The notes beneath the pieces are model-generated. The model had not been told where the DNA came from. It saw nothing but the letters and a program-made list of their open reading frames with translations, and did no database searches. From Bacteroidales bacterium (GTDB lineage: Bacteria > Bacteroidota > Bacteroidia > Bacteroidales > UBA932): a stretch of 38,875 nucleotides of DNA. Every line of letters begins with the position of its first letter. The stretch's first letter is position 1. Shown here piece after piece: positions 23,803 to 32,085 of this stretch. The position numbers were made by a program, and so were the translations under genes. The DNA is taken from positions 1-38,875 of the forward strand of contig JAFZDJ010000005.1 of the NCBI GenBank assembly GCA_017561265.1. Direction: 5' to 3'.

Positions 23803-25236
23803 CTATCTGTAATTCTGGATCACATCTACAAGAAGTGCTACGAACTTATCAAGTGATGCCAGATCAAGCCTTTCGCCAGGAGCATGAACTCCGCGAAGTG
23901 TAGGGCCGAATGAAACCATGTCGATGCCAGGGAATTTCTCTGTGAACAAGCCGCATTCGAGTCCGGCATGGATAGCTTTCACCTTTGGTTCTACTCCGAA
24001 AAGCTTTTTATATGACGCAACACAGGCATCCTTGATCGGAGACACTGCAGCCGGAGCCCAGCCAGGATATTCACCTTCATGTTTCACTATAGCACCTGCA
24101 AGCACAAAGCACGCTTCCATCTTTGCAGCAGCTGCACGACGAGCCGCTGTAACACAGCTTCTCTGGCTTGATCCGATACGGATGACACCAGGTTCAGTCA
24201 TCTTTACAGAAGCAAGATTTGTCGAGGTCTCTACGAAATTCTCAATTTCCTGGCTCATTGCAAGTACACCATGAGGAGAAGCGCAAAGTGCTGTCACCAG
24301 ATTCCATGCAGTCATCTCGTCAATTGCTTCCGAAGCATCTCCGGCATATTCGGCATAACCAAGATTAAGATCCTTCTCTATGGCACCATATTCTTCTGCA
24401 ACATCAGCGGCATACGCTTCAAGACGTTCGTTGATGATATCCAATGTATCCGGCTCAGCCGCGATTACTGCCTTTGCCTCACGCGCAATCGCATTCCTCT
24501 TGTTTCCGCCATTTATCGCCACGAGCTGCCAGTCAAGGTCGAGAATGCTGTAAAGGAAACGTCCGAGAAGCTGTACGGCATTTGCACGTCCCTTGTTTAT
24601 GTCATCGCCGCTATGTCCTCCCATAGCATCCTTGACGAATACTTCCTCAAGCTCGAAGTCTTCCTGAACTGGCTCGTTCTTATAATGGAATTCGGCAGTC
24701 GTGTCAAGACCTCCTGCACAACCCACGAAAATTTCTCCTTCATCCTCCGAATCCAGATTGAGAAGGACCTTACCTGTGATGAAGTCAGGCTGGAGAGCCA
24801 TCGCTCCGTCAAGACCAGTCTCCTCTGCTGTCGTAAACAGACATTCGATCTTTCCGCAAGGCATGTCACTTACAAGAACCGCCATCTGAGCAGCGACTCC
24901 GATACCGCAGTCTGCACCGAGAGTAGTATCCGGTGCGATCATCCATCCGTCCTTGATGATATACTTGATAGGATCCTTTGCAAAGTCATGCTCAACGTCC
25001 TCGTTCTTCTCGCAGACCATATCGGAATGGCTCTGGAGTACAATAGTCGGAACGCTCTCATAGCCAGGTGCTGCTTCTTTGGTAATCAGTACATTACCAG
25101 CTTCGTCCGTCTTGCATTCAAGGTTGTTCTTTGCAGCGAAATCCTGCAGATATGCTATGATATGCTCTTCGTGTCCGGATTCTCTTGGAATCGCGGTAAT
25201 CTCCTTAAAGAAGGAAAGTACTTTTTCAGAATTCAT
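23803..25236 (-). CDS. pepD: Aminoacyl-histidine dipeptidase PepD (M20 family)
   Basis: A 477-residue cytosolic metallopeptidase cleaving Xaa-His and other dipeptides. Di-zinc residues of the M20 fold are visible: H70 and D72 (L-Q-S-H-S-D-M-V), D109 (G-A-D-C-G-I-G-V), the E-E pair at about 138-139 (T-A-E-E-T-G-L), D162-type (N-L-D-S-E-D-E) and a late His in E-C-G-L/H-A-P-G-E (about 450). An insertion lid/dimerisation domain occupies the middle. The length is standard for PepD. It has its own -7 element (TATATTTG, 25265-25258) and follows the dnaA terminator. It probably also drives rpe and the downstream regulator. Confidence 0.95.
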   Translation of the reverse strand: MNSEKVLSFFKEITAIPRESGHEEHIIAYLQDFAAKNNLECKTDEAGNVLITKEAAPGYESVPTIVLQSHSDMVCEKNEDVEHDFAKDPIKYIIKDGWMIAPDTTLGADCGIGVAAQMAVLVSDMPCGKIECLFTTAEETGLDGAMALQPDFITGKVLLNLDSEDEGEIFVGCAGGLDTTAEFHYKNEPVQEDFELEEVFVKDAMGGHSGDDINKGRANAVQLLGRFLYSILDLDWQLVAINGGNKRNAIAREAKAVIAAEPDTLDIINERLEAYAADVAEEYGAIEKDLNLGYAEYAGDASEAIDEMTAWNLVTALCASPHGVLAMSQEIENFVETSTNLASVKMTEPGVIRIGSSQRSCVTAARRAAAAKMEACFVLAGAIVKHEGEYPGWAPAAVSPIKDACVASYKKLFGVEPKVKAIHAGLECGLFTEKFPGIDMVSFGPTLRGVHAPGERLDLASLDKFVALLVDVIQNYR

Positions 25237-25257
25237 GTGGTCAGTATATTAATCATA

Positions 25258-25265
25258 CAAATATA
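25258..25265 (-). promoter_or_regulatory. pepD: Putative -7 element of the pepD promoter
   Basis: Minus-strand TATATTTG, 22 nt before the pepD ATG and directly after the dnaA terminator; the -33 region overlaps that hairpin and has no clear TTG. Confidence 0.5.
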
Positions 25266-25280
25266 GAACAATAAAATGAA

Positions 25281-25308
25281 AAATTCCACTCCCGAGGGAA
25301 TGGAATTT
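25281..25308 (-). terminator. Intrinsic terminator of dnaA
   Basis: Stem 25281-25293 with 25296-25308 (12 of 13 pairs, 2-nt apparent loop), followed on the minus strand by a T-rich run. It starts 2 nt after the dnaA stop. Confidence 0.8.
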
Positions 25309-25309
25309 C

Positions 25310-26734
25310 CTATCTTCTTACCGGAACGAGAAGCTTCTCGATATCGGTCACATATTGCTTGAATGTCTTGTCTGTGCTCATCAGGTCGTTTACCGTAGTG
25401 CATGCATGGAGAACTGTCGCATGGTCCTTGCCTCCGATTTCCGCACCTATCGTAGAAAGCGAGCAGTTTATCAGCGTTCTGGACATATACATGGCAATCT
25501 GTCTTGCCTGAACTATCTGACGCTTGCGTGTCTTTGACAAAAGATCGTCACGGGTAATGTTGAAGTAATCACAGACAACTTTCTGAACCTTGTCGATAGT
25601 GAGGTCATTCTGCTGCTCCCCTACAATCTTCTGAGTGATCTTCTCAGCAAGCTCGACGGTGATTTCCTTATGAGCAAGAGTAGCATTCGCTATCAGCGAA
25701 ATCAGCGCACCTTCAAGCTCACGGAAGTTAGACTTTATCCTTGTCGCAAGGAAATGCAGGACTTCATCACTAAGTCTGACTCCTTCACGGAATGCTCTTG
25801 CCTTCAACATCTCATGCCTTGTGGCGAAATCCGGCGCCTGAAGCTCTACAGAGAGTCCCCACTTGAGACGTGACAAAAGTCTTTCCTCAAAATTCTCAAG
25901 CTCTACAGGCGGTCTGTCTGAAGTAAAGATCAGCTGCTTGCCTGACTGGTGAAGATGGTTGAATATATTGAAGAATGCATTCTGCGTACTATGTCCCATC
26001 AGATCCTGAATATCATCCATGATCAGGACATCCATCTTCATATAGAATGCGAGGAAGTCGGTAAGCTTGTTCCTTACATTCACAGCATCCATATACTGTG
26101 TCTTGAACCTGTTTGCAGGGACATAAAGCACAACAAGCTCAGGATACTTCTTCTTGATCTCGATACCGATGGCCTGAGCAAGATGAGTCTTGCCGAGTCC
26201 TGGTCCTCCAAAAAGGAAAAGTGGATTGAACGGAGTCTTGCCCGGAGACATGGAGATGCTCTCTCCAGCAGTGAATCCCATCTTGTTACACTCACCTACT
26301 ACGAGGTTCTCAAAACAATATACGGGATTAAGCTGCGGATTGACCTGAATTCTCTGGATACCGGGGAAAACAAAAGGTCCGGGATTATTACCACCTCTAC
26401 TGTATGTTTCTACTGAAATGGTCTTGTTGACAGGAGTATTGCCATGAGCAGCAGGATAAACAAGAGACTGCTGCTTCTGAACCGGTGTCACAACATATAC
26501 AAGCTTTGCAGAAACACCGAGCTCCTTCTTAAGAGCTGCTTTAAGAATATCCAGATAAGCTCCTTCGAGATACTCGCGGAAAAACTCTGAAGGCACCTCC
26601 ACTGTAAGGGTGGACTCAACCAATGATACAGGCTTTATCGGCCCGAACCAAAGCTTGAACTGCTTGGGATCTATATTATGCTCGATGAAATTCAAGCAGT
26701 TAGTCCAAACAGATATGTGTCTTTCTCTATTCAT
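25310..26734 (-). CDS. dnaA: Chromosomal replication initiator DnaA
   Basis: A complete 474-residue DnaA. Domain I (about 1-85) begins W-T-N-C-L-N-F-I and is followed by a short linker (about 86-130). The AAA+ domain III has Walker A GGPGLGKT (176-183), Walker B with L-I-M-D-D-I-Q, and the arginine-finger region S-R-L-K-W-G-L. Domain IV carries the DnaA-box-binding helix-turn-helix, with the diagnostic G-G-K-D-H-A-T-V-L-H-A near 440-450. It binds DnaA boxes at oriC and melts the duplex. Here dnaA lies downstream of mlaD rather than beside dnaN. Confidence 0.98.
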   Translation of the reverse strand: MNRERHISVWTNCLNFIEHNIDPKQFKLWFGPIKPVSLVESTLTVEVPSEFFREYLEGAYLDILKAALKKELGVSAKLVYVVTPVQKQQSLVYPAAHGNTPVNKTISVETYSRGGNNPGPFVFPGIQRIQVNPQLNPVYCFENLVVGECNKMGFTAGESISMSPGKTPFNPLFLFGGPGLGKTHLAQAIGIEIKKKYPELVVLYVPANRFKTQYMDAVNVRNKLTDFLAFYMKMDVLIMDDIQDLMGHSTQNAFFNIFNHLHQSGKQLIFTSDRPPVELENFEERLLSRLKWGLSVELQAPDFATRHEMLKARAFREGVRLSDEVLHFLATRIKSNFRELEGALISLIANATLAHKEITVELAEKITQKIVGEQQNDLTIDKVQKVVCDYFNITRDDLLSKTRKRQIVQARQIAMYMSRTLINCSLSTIGAEIGGKDHATVLHACTTVNDLMSTDKTFKQYVTDIEKLLVPVRR

Positions 26735-27007
26735 TGATCTGGAGTGTTGTTAAGTTTCAGGTAATTTTCCCAAACGGGAATACAAAGATGAGGAAAAAAA
26801 AGTAATAAAAAATAAAATTTTCTATTGCTTTTTAATTTTATTTTACACTCTTATACGAAGGCAACCTCAGGATTTACAAAAACTTAAAACACTATAAATC
26901 AATCACTTACAACGTCCAATCAAATGTAAATGCATATATAATCAGTCATTTACAATATTGAATAGTTCAAAATTGGTAAAATCGCGATTAATCGTAGCCA
27001 GAGCTTG
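26735..27007 (-). other. AT-rich dnaA upstream region without a gene
   Basis: 273 nt between the mlaD stop and the dnaA ATG, with a run of almost only A and T near 26790-26835. Candidate -7 elements for dnaA are TACATTTG (26928-26921) and an imperfect one at 26790-26783; neither has a good TTG. A 10-bp palindrome CGATTAATCG lies at 26985-26994. I find no cluster of TTWTNCACA boxes, so an origin is not supported. Confidence 0.5.
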
Positions 27008-27913
27008 TTAGAATACGGAAATTCTTAAATACTTCTTAGGATTTTCTTCAATTTTCCTGATCAGAGAATCAACATCATCAAGCAAAGAATCTATTGAAGA
27101 ATACATAGAATTATTAACAAGAAGCTGTCCGACCGTTCCGTCAGGATTATTGATACTCTCAAGCAAAGCCTTGAATGAATTTACAAGCTCACCGATCTGG
27201 GCTTCAGTCAAAGATGACATAACTGCTCCTACATCATTCATAGTAGTATCGAGTTTCTCTGAAACTGATGCGAAATGTGATGAGATCATTCCAAGGTTAT
27301 CAATGAAGTCAGCAAGCTCTTCAGACTTTCCGTTGATTTCAGATGCGATTGAGTTGGCAGAAGCCATGGTCTTTTCCAGATGTGCTATAGTTCTGGAGAT
27401 ATTGTCAGTATTTTCAGAACACAGAAGTCTGTTCACACCGGAAACTGTCACAGCGAGACTGTCCATTGTCGCATTTACCTTCGCAAGGAGCGGTTCTACT
27501 CCGGAGGCGAGTCCATCCATAAGCCCCGCTTCAAATGCTGGTGCAAGACTGCCGCCATCTACTGCAGCGACCTGCGAATGTCCCAGATCGATCCTGACAC
27601 CTTTGCCGCCCATTATATCAACACTATATATGGTCATGCGGGAATCTTCCGGAATACGGAACTCCTTACGGATAGAGCAAGTAACCTCAAAGTCTTCACG
27701 CTGCGAATCATATCTTACTTCCGTAACCTTGCCGGCCTTGTAACCTTTGATGAATACAGGAGCAGATGGAACCAGACCTTCCACGTTATCGTAACGGGAA
27801 ACAAGCTCGATCTCATTGTTGAATATATCTTCTCCTCTCAGATAATTTATCAGAAAAAAAGATGCTACGAGGACTGTAACGGCAAAAACACCGATCTTGA
27901 ATTCTTTACTCAT
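27008..27913 (-). CDS. MlaD-family (MCE domain) phospholipid-transport protein
   Basis: A 301-residue protein with one N-terminal membrane helix (about 6-24, S-K-E-F-K-I-G-V-F-A-V) and one MCE domain (about 36-112: V-S-R-Y-D-N-V-E-G-L, V-F-I-K-G-Y-K-A-G-K-V). A long helical, coiled-coil-like C-terminus (about 130-295) follows, containing the N-P-D-G-T-V-G-Q-L-L motif usual near the end of such proteins. MCE proteins form hexameric rings in the periplasm that move phospholipids between membranes. Its gene partners (MlaE/F) are not in the window. It starts 7 nt after the amidase gene, a pairing seen often in Bacteroidota. Confidence 0.93.
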   Translation of the reverse strand: MSKEFKIGVFAVTVLVASFFLINYLRGEDIFNNEIELVSRYDNVEGLVPSAPVFIKGYKAGKVTEVRYDSQREDFEVTCSIRKEFRIPEDSRMTIYSVDIMGGKGVRIDLGHSQVAAVDGGSLAPAFEAGLMDGLASGVEPLLAKVNATMDSLAVTVSGVNRLLCSENTDNISRTIAHLEKTMASANSIASEINGKSEELADFIDNLGMISSHFASVSEKLDTTMNDVGAVMSSLTEAQIGELVNSFKALLESINNPDGTVGQLLVNNSMYSSIDSLLDDVDSLIRKIEENPKKYLRISVF

Positions 27914-27920
27914 ATTACCA

Positions 27921-29048
27921 TCATTTCACACGTGAAACTTCATTTCCTTTTACTACAACAACAAATGCTTCGGGAAACTTCTTCCTTACGGCAGCCAGTT
28001 GCGCAGATGCATCGCTGCTGGAACCATAGGCTCCATATACATATTTATATATAGAGGAAGAGTCTGATTTCAGAGCACGTACCTTCATTCCTTTCAATGC
28101 CGGATCATTGTCTGCAAGGAGACGTCCCAATCCCATGATCTGAATTCCGTAGAATTCATCGGAACCAGTCTGAACAGATGTAGAAGTTTCCACTGTTTCT
28201 GCCTGAGGAGATGAAGGTTCGTAAACCGGTGCCGAAACGGAACCATCGTAAACATCCTTATACACCTTGAAGGCCTTGAACAGTCTTTCTGCAATCTCCT
28301 CCTGCCATTTTTCACTTACGAGAAGCTGTCTCTCATTCTGGTTTGACAGAAAGGCTGTTTCAACAAGAACTGCCGGACAGGTCATTTTCTTAAGAAGAAG
28401 AAAGTCATTCTGATGAATGCCATTACCCCATTTATGGAAGGGATTTGTCGCAAGATTGTCAACAATCAGCTGGGCAAGCATGACACTGTACTCAAAATTT
28501 GCATGAAAGAGCAGATTGTTAAGTATCTGATCCTCAGCCGAGAAGTTCTTATATGTAGACTGATCGTCCTCAAATTCGATTACGGAGTTCTCGAGTCTTG
28601 TAAGCTCTAGGTTCTCTTCAAAAAGGTCACGGCTCGGATTGCGAGTATCCTTTCTTGAAAGAATATGCGCAGAAGAGCCTGATGCTGTCTTCTTGGAATT
28701 GGAATTGCAATGGATCGAAATGAACAGATCCGCATTATTGTCATGGGCAATCTGAACTCTGTCAGTAAGTTTAGGAAAGGTATCGCCGCTTCTGGTGTAT
28801 ACGACTTTTACAGACGGATATTCCTTCCTGATCTTCTCTCCCAGAAGCTTGGAAATCTTAAGAACTATATGCTTTTCACTGTTCCTGCTGTCTGGTCCCG
28901 GTGCACCTGGATCCTTGCCTCCATGACCTGGATCGATCACAATAGTCCTGAGGCCTACGTTACCATTGGTATTCTGCCCGGACATATGAAGTGACGGAAA
29001 CAGCATCAAGGCAAGAAATATACTGAAAATATATACTTTAAAGCTCAT
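27921..29048 (-). CDS. N-acetylmuramoyl-L-alanine amidase (Amidase_3) with SPOR-like C-terminus
   Basis: 375 residues from the ATG at 29048 (29057 is also possible). The frame to 29147 is rejected because it overlaps the divergent lptD start and lies before the promoter. A signal peptide ends near S-G-Q (about 24). The zinc amidase domain (about 32-260) shows I-D-P-G-H-G-G-K-D-P-G (first His), S-E-K-H-I (Glu), F-I-S-I-H-C-N-S (second His) and the catalytic Glu in V-L-V-E-T-A-F-L. A Ser/Pro/Thr-rich linker and a C-terminal SPOR-like module (Y-K-Y-V-Y-G-A-Y-G-S ... A-A-V-R-K-K-F-P-E-A-F-V-V) would bind denuded septal glycan. The role is cell separation in the periplasm. It is cotranscribed with mlaD. 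Confidence 0.94.
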   Translation of the reverse strand: MSFKVYIFSIFLALMLFPSLHMSGQNTNGNVGLRTIVIDPGHGGKDPGAPGPDSRNSEKHIVLKISKLLGEKIRKEYPSVKVVYTRSGDTFPKLTDRVQIAHDNNADLFISIHCNSNSKKTASGSSAHILSRKDTRNPSRDLFEENLELTRLENSVIEFEDDQSTYKNFSAEDQILNNLLFHANFEYSVMLAQLIVDNLATNPFHKWGNGIHQNDFLLLKKMTCPAVLVETAFLSNQNERQLLVSEKWQEEIAERLFKAFKVYKDVYDGSVSAPVYEPSSPQAETVETSTSVQTGSDEFYGIQIMGLGRLLADNDPALKGMKVRALKSDSSSIYKYVYGAYGSSSDASAQLAAVRKKFPEAFVVVVKGNEVSRVK

Positions 29049-29063
29049 AGCCGACATCTCAAT

Positions 29064-29094
29064 TTGGTAATAATTGAAATTAGTTTTAAATTTG
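29064..29094 (+). promoter_or_regulatory. lptD: Bacteroidota-type promoter of lptD
   Basis: TTG (29064-29066), 20-nt spacer and TAAATTTG (29087-29094), about 46 nt before the ATG at 29141. Confidence 0.65.
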
Positions 29095-29101
29095 CATTTT
29101 G

Positions 29102-29109
29102 CAAAAATA
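29102..29109 (-). promoter_or_regulatory. Putative -7 element of the amidase-mlaD promoter
   Basis: Minus-strand TATTTTTG (29109-29102). The two divergent -7 elements are only 7 nt apart, so polymerase cannot occupy both. The -33 for this side is poor. Confidence 0.5.
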
Positions 29110-29140
29110 GCAAAAAACTTACAAAAGTAGGATATAATTG

Positions 29141-31939
29141 ATGTCATTATATAATAAAGGTATTCTGAAGGCGATGCTGGAGAAGTGGGGACTGGTAGTG
29201 CTTATGCTGCTGGTTGTCAGTTCTTTTACATTGTCATCTCAGGATGACAGGCGGGAAAGACGCGTCCGCAGAACCCTTGAAAAGACAGCAGAACTCCCTG
29301 ACAGTCTGCTGGTTTCCGACTCGATTCCTCCTATTTCCGACTCACTTCGTGCAATAAATGATTCCATCACCTTTGCGAAGGATTCCATAGCAAGAGCGGA
29401 TTCCATAGCCCGCAGAGACTCTCTCGACATGCTCAAGAAGAGTTCCCTTGAAGCTCCCGCATTCACTACTGCACGCGATTCGATCATCGAAGACTTCAGC
29501 AACGGCAAGCGCATGATATATTATTACGGTGACGTTACCGTAAAATATGGAAACATGGAGCTTACGGCAGATTACATGGAGTACGACCTTAATTCTTCGA
29601 CACTCTTCGCCCGTGGTACAAAAGATACCACCGGAGTAATCAACGGCATGCCGGTGATGAAGCAGGGACAGAGCACGTACACCATGGAGGAAGTACGCTA
29701 TAACTTTGCATCGAACAAGGCCAGGATCACCAATATGGTCACTCAGGAGCAGGATGGTATCCTTCATGGCAAGAAGATTAAGATGATGCCGGACAGGTCC
29801 ATAAACATCGCGAACGGACGATATACGGTGTGCGACTGCGAAGAACCGCACTATTATCTTCACCTGAGCCGCGCCAAGGTAATGACAAAGCCAAGTCAGA
29901 AGACTGTATTCGGTCCTGCATGGCCTGTGATTGCAGATGTTCCTGTTCCGATCGCTCTTCCTTTCGGATTCATTCCGGAACGACCAGACAGGGCTACAGG
30001 TATCCTCTTCCCATCATTCGGTGAAGAGGCATCTCGAGGTTTCTACCTTCGTGACGCCGGTCTGTATTTTGTGATCGGAGAGTACTTCGACATAGCTATG
30101 ACAACTGACATCTACACCCTCGGCTCGTGGGCTGTAGACCTGAATTCACGATATAAGGTAAACTACAAGTTCAACGGTGGCTTCACACTCACCTATTCAA
30201 ACGACCAGACAGGTGAAAAAGGTAGCTCCGACTTTTTCCAGTCCAAGAACTTCGGTATCAAATGGAATCACAGTCAGGACGCCAAGGCTCGACCAGGAAC
30301 CAGCTTCTCGGCATCGGTCAACTTCTCCAGCCCATCCAACAGCAAGTATAACTCGACTTCCGTCAACGAGGCTCTCCAGAACCAGATCCAATCATCCATT
30401 TCATATTCAAAGAACTGGAACGGAAAGCTGAACCTTTCCATCAACGCCCTGCACAATCAGAACTCGAAAGACAGTTCATATTCATTCACGTTGCCTAACG
30501 TAACATTCTCTGTAAGCCGTTTCTATCCTTTCAAGCAGAAGCATAGAGTCGGAAAGGAGAAGTTCTATGAAAAATTCTCGCTCGGATACAACACAAGCTT
30601 CCAGAACAAGATCAACTTCAAGGCATCTGAATTCAACAAGCCCGGCTTCTGGGACAAGTTCCAGAACGGCATGAACCATAATTTCCAGATCGGTCTTCCA
30701 AACTTCACTGCATTCAAGTACATCAACGTGACACCTAGCGTGCAGTATGGAATGAACTGGTTCTTCAGAAAGACGCAGAAGGAATACAATCCTGACACAG
30801 GCAGAGTCGAGGATATAAAGGGCAAGGCATTCGGCAGCTTCGGAGCAACACATACATACTCCGGAAGCATATCTATGAGTACCCGTATATATGGTCTCTT
30901 CCAGTTTGGAAAACACAGGAAGCTTCAGGCCATAAGACACGTCATATCACCTTCGGTATCAGCGTCTTTCAGTCCTGAGAAAGGTACGCACTTCAATGGA
31001 TGGAGGACATTGACATATACAGACCAGAACGGAAATGTCCAGACCCAGGACTACAACATATATGCTGGCCAGCTCAACTCTCCTCCAGGAAAGGGACAGA
31101 CCGGAAGCCTCAGCCTTTCACTCGGAAACAATTTCGAGGCAAAGGTGCGCGACCTGACTGATACCACTGGAACAGGAACCAAGAAGATTAAGCTTATAGA
31201 CCAGCTTAACTTCTCTACCGGCTATAACTTCCTTGCAGAGGAATTCAAGATGAACAATATCGGCGTAACTATGTCCACTTCGATATTCGGAAAGCTTGGA
31301 GTCAATGCCAATGCCAACTTTGACCCGTATGCAATTCTTGTTGACGAGCAGAATAAGGCAGGAAAGAGGATCAACAAGTTCGCAATCACTGAAGGTCAGG
31401 GACTTGCAAGAATGAGCAACGCTAGCGTATCGCTTTCTTATTCTTTGTCAGGCAAAGGAGCGATAGCTGGAAATGATGGTTCAGGATCGACAACTCCTGC
31501 AGAAAACTATACCAGGATATATTATCATCCGGTAACAGGTGAATATATTCCTGGCGGATGGCTTTATTATATGAATCCGAACGTGCCTTGGTCGGTCAAC
31601 TTCAATTATTCATATAATTTCAGGAAAGGTTATCAGTGGGCTAACGGAAAGCAGACTGCAAACAACTCGCATACACAGACTCTTGGCGTAAGCGGTCAGG
31701 TAAAGCTCACTCCTAGACTTTCAATGAACCTTACCACCGGTTTTGACCTTATGGCTCTCAAGATGACTACAACTCAGTTCAGCGCCCAGTATGACCTGCA
31801 CTGTTTCAATATCCGTGTATCATGGGTGCCTAATGGCCAGTGGGAGTCTTGGACTTTCCAGATTGCCGCTAATGCTGCCGCTTTGGCAGACCTTTTGAAG
31901 TACAAGAAGAGCAGCAGTTACTGGGACAACAATTTCTAA
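29141..31939 (+). CDS. lptD: LptD-family outer-membrane LPS-assembly protein
   Basis: 932 residues from the ATG at 29141 (a TTG one codon earlier is less likely). A signal-anchor-like N-terminus is followed by a Ser/Asp/Ile repeat region (about 50-100, recurring D-S-I/D-S-L). An OstA/LptA-like beta-jellyroll comes next (about 115-235: Y-Y-Y-G-D-V-T-V-K-Y, N-G-K-R-M). The region P-V-P-I-A-L-P-F-G-F-I-P-E-R, characteristic of LptD proteins of Bacteroidota, begins a large C-terminal beta-barrel (about 265-932) ending in an aromatic residue (N-N-F). In characterised organisms LptD with LptE inserts LPS into the outer leaflet. The plug and barrel are complete in length. Confidence 0.92.
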   Translation: MSLYNKGILKAMLEKWGLVVLMLLVVSSFTLSSQDDRRERRVRRTLEKTAELPDSLLVSDSIPPISDSLRAINDSITFAKDSIARADSIARRDSLDMLKKSSLEAPAFTTARDSIIEDFSNGKRMIYYYGDVTVKYGNMELTADYMEYDLNSSTLFARGTKDTTGVINGMPVMKQGQSTYTMEEVRYNFASNKARITNMVTQEQDGILHGKKIKMMPDRSINIANGRYTVCDCEEPHYYLHLSRAKVMTKPSQKTVFGPAWPVIADVPVPIALPFGFIPERPDRATGILFPSFGEEASRGFYLRDAGLYFVIGEYFDIAMTTDIYTLGSWAVDLNSRYKVNYKFNGGFTLTYSNDQTGEKGSSDFFQSKNFGIKWNHSQDAKARPGTSFSASVNFSSPSNSKYNSTSVNEALQNQIQSSISYSKNWNGKLNLSINALHNQNSKDSSYSFTLPNVTFSVSRFYPFKQKHRVGKEKFYEKFSLGYNTSFQNKINFKASEFNKPGFWDKFQNGMNHNFQIGLPNFTAFKYINVTPSVQYGMNWFFRKTQKEYNPDTGRVEDIKGKAFGSFGATHTYSGSISMSTRIYGLFQFGKHRKLQAIRHVISPSVSASFSPEKGTHFNGWRTLTYTDQNGNVQTQDYNIYAGQLNSPPGKGQTGSLSLSLGNNFEAKVRDLTDTTGTGTKKIKLIDQLNFSTGYNFLAEEFKMNNIGVTMSTSIFGKLGVNANANFDPYAILVDEQNKAGKRINKFAITEGQGLARMSNASVSLSYSLSGKGAIAGNDGSGSTTPAENYTRIYYHPVTGEYIPGGWLYYMNPNVPWSVNFNYSYNFRKGYQWANGKQTANNSHTQTLGVSGQVKLTPRLSMNLTTGFDLMALKMTTTQFSAQYDLHCFNIRVSWVPNGQWESWTFQIAANAAALADLLKYKKSSSYWDNNF

Positions 31940-31957
31940 TAAAAGAAGCGCATATCG

Positions 31958-31987
31958 TTGTCGGTTGAGTTTTTTTTATTACCTTTG
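31958..31987 (+). promoter_or_regulatory. rho: Bacteroidota-type promoter of rho
   Basis: TTG (31958-31960), exactly 19 nt, then TACCTTTG (31980-31987). Transcription should start near 31993, giving a leader of about 93 nt before the rho ATG. It is 18 nt after the lptD stop. Confidence 0.7.
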
Positions 31988-31991
31988 TATA

Positions 31992-32049
31992 CCCCGTAAG
32001 ATCTGGGGACGCATATTCTTTCAATTACATGATTCCCCGATCACGGGAA
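31992..32049 (+). promoter_or_regulatory. rho leader with mutually exclusive hairpins
   Basis: Four segments can pair in two ways. Segments 1-2 are CCCC (31992-31995) with GGGG (32005-32008), and segments 3-4 are TTCCC with GGGAA (32033-32049). Alternatively, segments 2-3 pair: GATCTGGGGA (32000-32009) with TCCCCGATC (32034-32042), nine pairs with one bulge. The 2-3 form excludes the other two. Attenuation is inference. Confidence 0.45.
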
Positions 32050-32085
32050 ATTCCCAATTGATTAAATCATTTATCATTAATATTT

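Noticed and set aside
24271..25266. 331-codon open frame on the plus strand opposite pepD
   Set aside because: It is fully antisense to a well-conserved peptidase, is Cys/Ile/Arg-rich without domain features, and has no promoter; it is a shadow of pepD codon usage.
26735..27007. Replication origin next to dnaA
   Set aside because: No cluster of TTWTNCACA boxes or characteristic 13-mers was found; AT richness alone is insufficient.
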